Assembly (NCBI GenBank): GCA_944322335.1
Contig: CALUOU010000013.1
Span: 1-42,495 of the forward strand
Length of the DNA stretch: 42,495 nucleotides
Source of the DNA: an uncultured Bacteroides sp.
GTDB lineage: Bacteria; Bacteroidota; Bacteroidia; Bacteroidales; Bacteroidaceae
Direction: 5' to 3'
The translations under genes and the position numbers were made by a program. The notes below the pieces were generated by a model. The model ran no database searches. It had not been told where the DNA came from and was given only the letters and a program-made list of their open reading frames with translations. Shown here piece after piece: positions 40,002 to 42,495 of the stretch (position 1 is the stretch's first letter; each line of letters begins with the position of its first letter).

Positions 40002-41927
40002 ATGAAAAAGTTCAAATATTTATTGGCGTTCCCGCTGATGGCACTGACAGCATTTGTGGGAACAAGTTGCGACGATGAGGAAGAGACAGCCCGCATGGAC
40101 CCTCCCTCGATTGAAGTGGGCGAGGTCACTCTGGCATCCGCCACGGAGCCGGACGCTGTGGTGACAGTCACGCCTTCGGCAAACACCGAGACCTGGTACT
40201 GGAAATGTGAAGAGACAGGAGCCTCCTCCACTTCCTATACCGCAGTGGAAGGAAACGAAGAGACCCGGCTCACCATCCCCATCCGGCTGGACACGGACTA
40301 CACGCTCACCGTCTATGCTGAAAACTCCCAAGCAAAGAGCGAAGAAGTGACCAAAGAGTTCAACATCGCCAGCGCCTCGGTGGAAGGCGACCTGGTGACA
40401 TTCGAGATCAAGCACCTTTCCGCACTGTCGGTCGACGTGGAAGTGAGCAAAAGCGTCAAATGCTCCAGATACGCCATTGGCGCCGTGCCCAAGTATGCCG
40501 GCTACACAGACAGCGAAGGCAATCCGGTTCCCGTCTATGACGAAAGTGACTTTATCGAAAGCGCGAAAACCTCGCTGGATCCCAACCCCGACTATCCCTA
40601 CCAGTCTTACAACACCAGCGACGAAAGCGGAACCTTCACCGAGCTGACCCTGCTTAAAGGCAGCGCGAAGGCCGATGTGAACACCGGACTGGTGTTCTCC
40701 CAGGGAGAGACCTACGTGGTCGCCGTCTATGCGCTGGACGCCAACGGCGAAGGCACGCTGTACACACAGGAGTTCGATGTCCCCGAAATGGACGTGACCA
40801 AGGGACAGGTCGCCGTCGACATCCGCGTGACAGACGAAGACATGACACAGACCTCCGTCTCCGCCACCTTCTCGGCGAGCGCGGACTGTGCGAAGATCAT
40901 CACCTCCATCGTACACAAAAGCACACTGGACCAGTCCGATTTCGACAGCATGACCCCTGAGGAGCAGGCCGCGTTCCTGGCCGGAAACACCGCACAGGTG
41001 CCCCAACCCTACACAGGCGAGTTCAGGCGCACGTTCGACACGGCGTTCAGCCCCGACACAGACTTCGTCATCTGGGCAGTGCCGGTCGACACCGAAGGCA
41101 ACATCGGCCAGGTCGCCATCTATGAAGGCGCCACTCCGGGCGTGAACCTCTCAGGCACGGGCCGCATCACGGCGGCCACGGTCAGCCAGACCACCTACGA
41201 GAATGTCGACATCTCGCTGACACTGAACGAGGATGCCCGTCAGGTGCGCCTGCTGTTCCTGTCCACAGGCGACTTCAATAGCGCGGTAGGCAGCAGCTGG
41301 GAAGACCTGGAGTGGATCATGTCCGACGCCGACACCTATTCCCACCTGTGGACCGTCTATGAAGCCTCCCAAGCAGGCGACATTGTGATCCCCGTGGGCG
41401 AGGCTCGCTACGGAGCGTCGTTCTACATCTACGCCGTGACGGTCGACGCCAACGGCGGAATCAGCGAGGTGCAGAACATTGTCACCTTGGCCGGAGGCAC
41501 CAGCGAGACCTACGCCACCCTGCCCGAGCCGTCAGACGAAGGCCAGCTCAGCTTCGATGGCACAGGAGAAATCACCTTCACCGTCATCAGCGAAGAGGAT
41601 GCCGACGGATCGATCAACCTGGACTTCAAGATAGAGAAAGGCTCCGGCACAGTCCGCGCCTGGTACATGCGCGACAACCAGTCGCTCACCCCGGAGCAGG
41701 CCGTGCTCGCCGCGCAACAGACCTTTGCCGACAGCTATCCCGACCTGCCCTTCATGTGGGAAGCGACTTTTGATGCCGACGGCTCCTTCACCGGCCGGTG
41801 CGAGTATATGCTGTCCCCCGACAACGGCTTCCCCGGCGAGTTCCTGCTGGTCATCACCCAAGATGCCGCCGGCGCCTACAGCGTCGCCCATGTCTACGAG
41901 GCCGGCTCCACCCTCGCACAGGAATAG
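40002..41927 (+). CDS. Large beta-sandwich (Fn3/Ig-like) surface lipoprotein
   Basis: A 641-aa lipoprotein; signal peptide MKKFKYLLAFPLMALTAFVG to TSC, then DDEEET, an acidic surface-export run. ATG 40002 is chosen over an upstream in-frame GTG (39957), which would overlap the previous gene and spoil the signal peptide. The mature protein consists of four to five repeated beta-sandwich units of about 110-130 residues with Fn3-like edges (VEVGEVTLASATEPDAVVTV, DTDYTLTVYAENSQ, GETYVVAVYALDANGEGTL, DTDFVIWAVPVDTEGNIG, ASFYIYAVTVDANGGIS). No catalytic motif is visible. It is the last gene of the ten-gene operon. It may be a surface stalk or binding protein. Confidence 0.75.
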   Translation: MKKFKYLLAFPLMALTAFVGTSCDDEEETARMDPPSIEVGEVTLASATEPDAVVTVTPSANTETWYWKCEETGASSTSYTAVEGNEETRLTIPIRLDTDYTLTVYAENSQAKSEEVTKEFNIASASVEGDLVTFEIKHLSALSVDVEVSKSVKCSRYAIGAVPKYAGYTDSEGNPVPVYDESDFIESAKTSLDPNPDYPYQSYNTSDESGTFTELTLLKGSAKADVNTGLVFSQGETYVVAVYALDANGEGTLYTQEFDVPEMDVTKGQVAVDIRVTDEDMTQTSVSATFSASADCAKIITSIVHKSTLDQSDFDSMTPEEQAAFLAGNTAQVPQPYTGEFRRTFDTAFSPDTDFVIWAVPVDTEGNIGQVAIYEGATPGVNLSGTGRITAATVSQTTYENVDISLTLNEDARQVRLLFLSTGDFNSAVGSSWEDLEWIMSDADTYSHLWTVYEASQAGDIVIPVGEARYGASFYIYAVTVDANGGISEVQNIVTLAGGTSETYATLPEPSDEGQLSFDGTGEITFTVISEEDADGSINLDFKIEKGSGTVRAWYMRDNQSLTPEQAVLAAQQTFADSYPDLPFMWEATFDADGSFTGRCEYMLSPDNGFPGEFLLVITQDAAGAYSVAHVYEAGSTLAQE

Positions 41928-41942
41928 AACCGACACCACACA

Positions 41943-41978
41943 GAAGCGCCACCGCACAAAGGATGCGGACGGCGCTTC
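41943..41978 (+). terminator. Hairpin after the SusCD operon
   Basis: GAAGCGCC (41943-41950) pairs with GGCGCTTC (41971-41978), with inner CCGCA/TGCGG pairs. There is only a weak T-content afterwards, so termination may need Rho. It lies 16 bp after the last stop codon. Confidence 0.5.
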
Positions 41979-42078
41979 CTCAAGGAAAAGGGAAAGAGGA
42001 GAAAGGCTGACAGCACACAAGCTTGAAGCCAAATGACAACCTGAAAACACTGCGTCCCGAGAAAAAACAGAAAAAGGC

Positions 42079-42109
42079 TTGCATATTTCCTCCGAAACCC
42101 TTACCTTTG
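42079..42109 (+). promoter_or_regulatory. Promoter of the CAT-anticodon tRNA
   Basis: TTG at 42079-42081, a 20-bp spacer and TACCTTTG at 42102-42109: an exact fit to the Bacteroidetes consensus, 30 bp before the tRNA 5' end. Confidence 0.8.
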
Positions 42110-42139
42110 CAGCCGATATCCTTCCTAAAAGGATACACC

Positions 42140-42213
42140 GGACTTGTAGCTCAGTTGGTTAGAGCAACAGACTCATAATCTGGAGGTCCCAGGTTCAAGC
42201 CCTGGCTGGTCCA
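42140..42213 (+). tRNA. tRNA with CAT anticodon (Met elongator or Ile2)
   Basis: A 74-nt cloverleaf: acceptor GGACTTG with CTGGTCC (one T-T mismatch), D-arm GCTC/GAGC, anticodon loop CTCATAA giving CAT, T-arm CCAGG-TTCAAGC-CCTGG, discriminator A, CCA not encoded. CAT may read AUG or, after lysidine modification, AUA; the sequence alone does not settle this. It is not an initiator type (acceptor starts with a paired G). Confidence 0.93.
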
Positions 42214-42224
42214 CGTTAGTAATC

Positions 42225-42260
42225 AAGCACTTACGAGAAATCGCAAGTGCTTTTTTCTTT
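42225..42260 (+). terminator. Terminator after the CAT-anticodon tRNA
   Basis: A 12-bp stem (42225-42236 with 42241-42252, one G-T pair) closed by a GAAA loop and followed by a T-run. It is 11 bp after the tRNA 3' end. Confidence 0.85.
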
Positions 42261-42263
42261 GTC

Positions 42264-42495
42264 TGCGTAAACAATGCGTAAACAAACTGTTTGAGTCGGT
42301 TCTGTTTACACATAGAATTTCTATGAAATCCCATGCCATTCTATAACATAATTCATTGAAATATTCTGTTAATATGACTCTACTTGGCGGTTAAATAAGC
42401 TCAAATATATTCCATTTACATCTTGATTTATAGAATAATATTGTACTTTTGTATTGCGTAATGCATTTGTGGCAAGCCATGACCTTGGTGGTGCT
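42264..42495 (+). other. AT-rich DNA with tandem 11-bp repeats: possible edge of an integrated element
   Basis: Directly downstream of the tRNA the base composition drops sharply to AT-rich. TGCGTAAACAA is repeated twice without a gap (42264-42285), and an inverted copy of its core (TGTTTAC) lies at 42303-42309, reminiscent of integrase arm-binding sites. A promoter-like TTG (42423-42425), 18 bp, TACTTTTG (42444-42451) lies close to the window end, followed by possible start codons at 42461 and 42479 for a gene cut off by the window. No integrase is visible inside the window, so this remains a suspicion. Confidence 0.35.

Noticed and set aside
1-42495. Insertion sequences or transposase genes
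   Set aside because: No transposase motif or terminal inverted repeat pair was recognised in the window.

Overview
The window looks like chromosomal DNA of a GC-rich member of the order Bacteroidales. The reasons are SusC/SusD outer-membrane machinery, a FrdCAB/SdhCAB complex with a single five-helix cytochrome b, two-subunit 2-oxoacid:acceptor oxidoreductase, Bacteroidetes promoters (TTG, about 20 bp, TAnnTTTG) and lipoproteins carrying an acidic stretch after the lipidated Cys. No genus is assigned. Coding DNA is clearly GC-rich; the last 280 bp, beyond a tRNA, are AT-rich and look foreign. Positions 1-54 hold nothing recognisable.

Layout. (1) 55-1704, minus: GH29 alpha-L-fucosidase lipoprotein. 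(2) 2086-5679: sdhC-sdhA-sdhB, closed by a terminator. (3) 5849-6970: AI-2E/PerM family membrane protein, then a terminator. (4) 7145-17832: nine co-directional genes, several overlapping or tightly spaced. They encode a DA1-like LIM-peptidase, a TerY-C-like zinc-ribbon protein, a divergent Ser/Thr kinase, a TerY-like vWA protein, a PP2C phosphatase with a coiled-coil tail, a MORN-repeat protein, a GrpE-like protein, a lidless Hsp70 and a Sel1-TM-SH3 protein. (5) 17902-17973, minus: tRNA-Arg(CCT). (6) 18141-21083: fused gamma-alpha and beta subunits of 2-oxoglutarate-type oxidoreductase, closed by a terminator shared with the convergent gene. (7) 21196-23145, minus: GH97 glycosidase. (8) 23146-24456: 1.3 kb without a convincing gene, containing short repeats, inverted repeats and the control region of the next operon. 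(9) 24457-41927: ten-gene surface operon. It holds SusC, SusD, a Calx-beta/DUF4843-like lipoprotein, a BACON-like lipoprotein, two leucine-rich-repeat lipoproteins, a subtilisin-like protease, a DUF1573 protein, a small lipocalin-like lipoprotein and a beta-sandwich lipoprotein. (10) 42140-42213: tRNA with CAT anticodon, a terminator, then AT-rich DNA with tandem 11-bp repeats that may be the edge of an integrated element.

How the genes work together. Block 4 is the most interesting part. Kinase, PP2C, vWA and TerY-C ribbon form the phospho-signalling core known as the TerY-P triad. Here it is joined to a private Hsp70/nucleotide-exchange-factor pair, a eukaryote-like DA1 metallopeptidase and a membrane-spanning Sel1/SH3 protein, which suggests a reversible phosphorylation switch controlling a dedicated refold-or-degrade machine. 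Block 9 has a SusCD importer and a secreted protease but no glycosidase, so a peptide or protein substrate is more likely than a glycan. Blocks 2 and 6 are core anaerobic energy metabolism (fumarate/succinate, reductive TCA branch).
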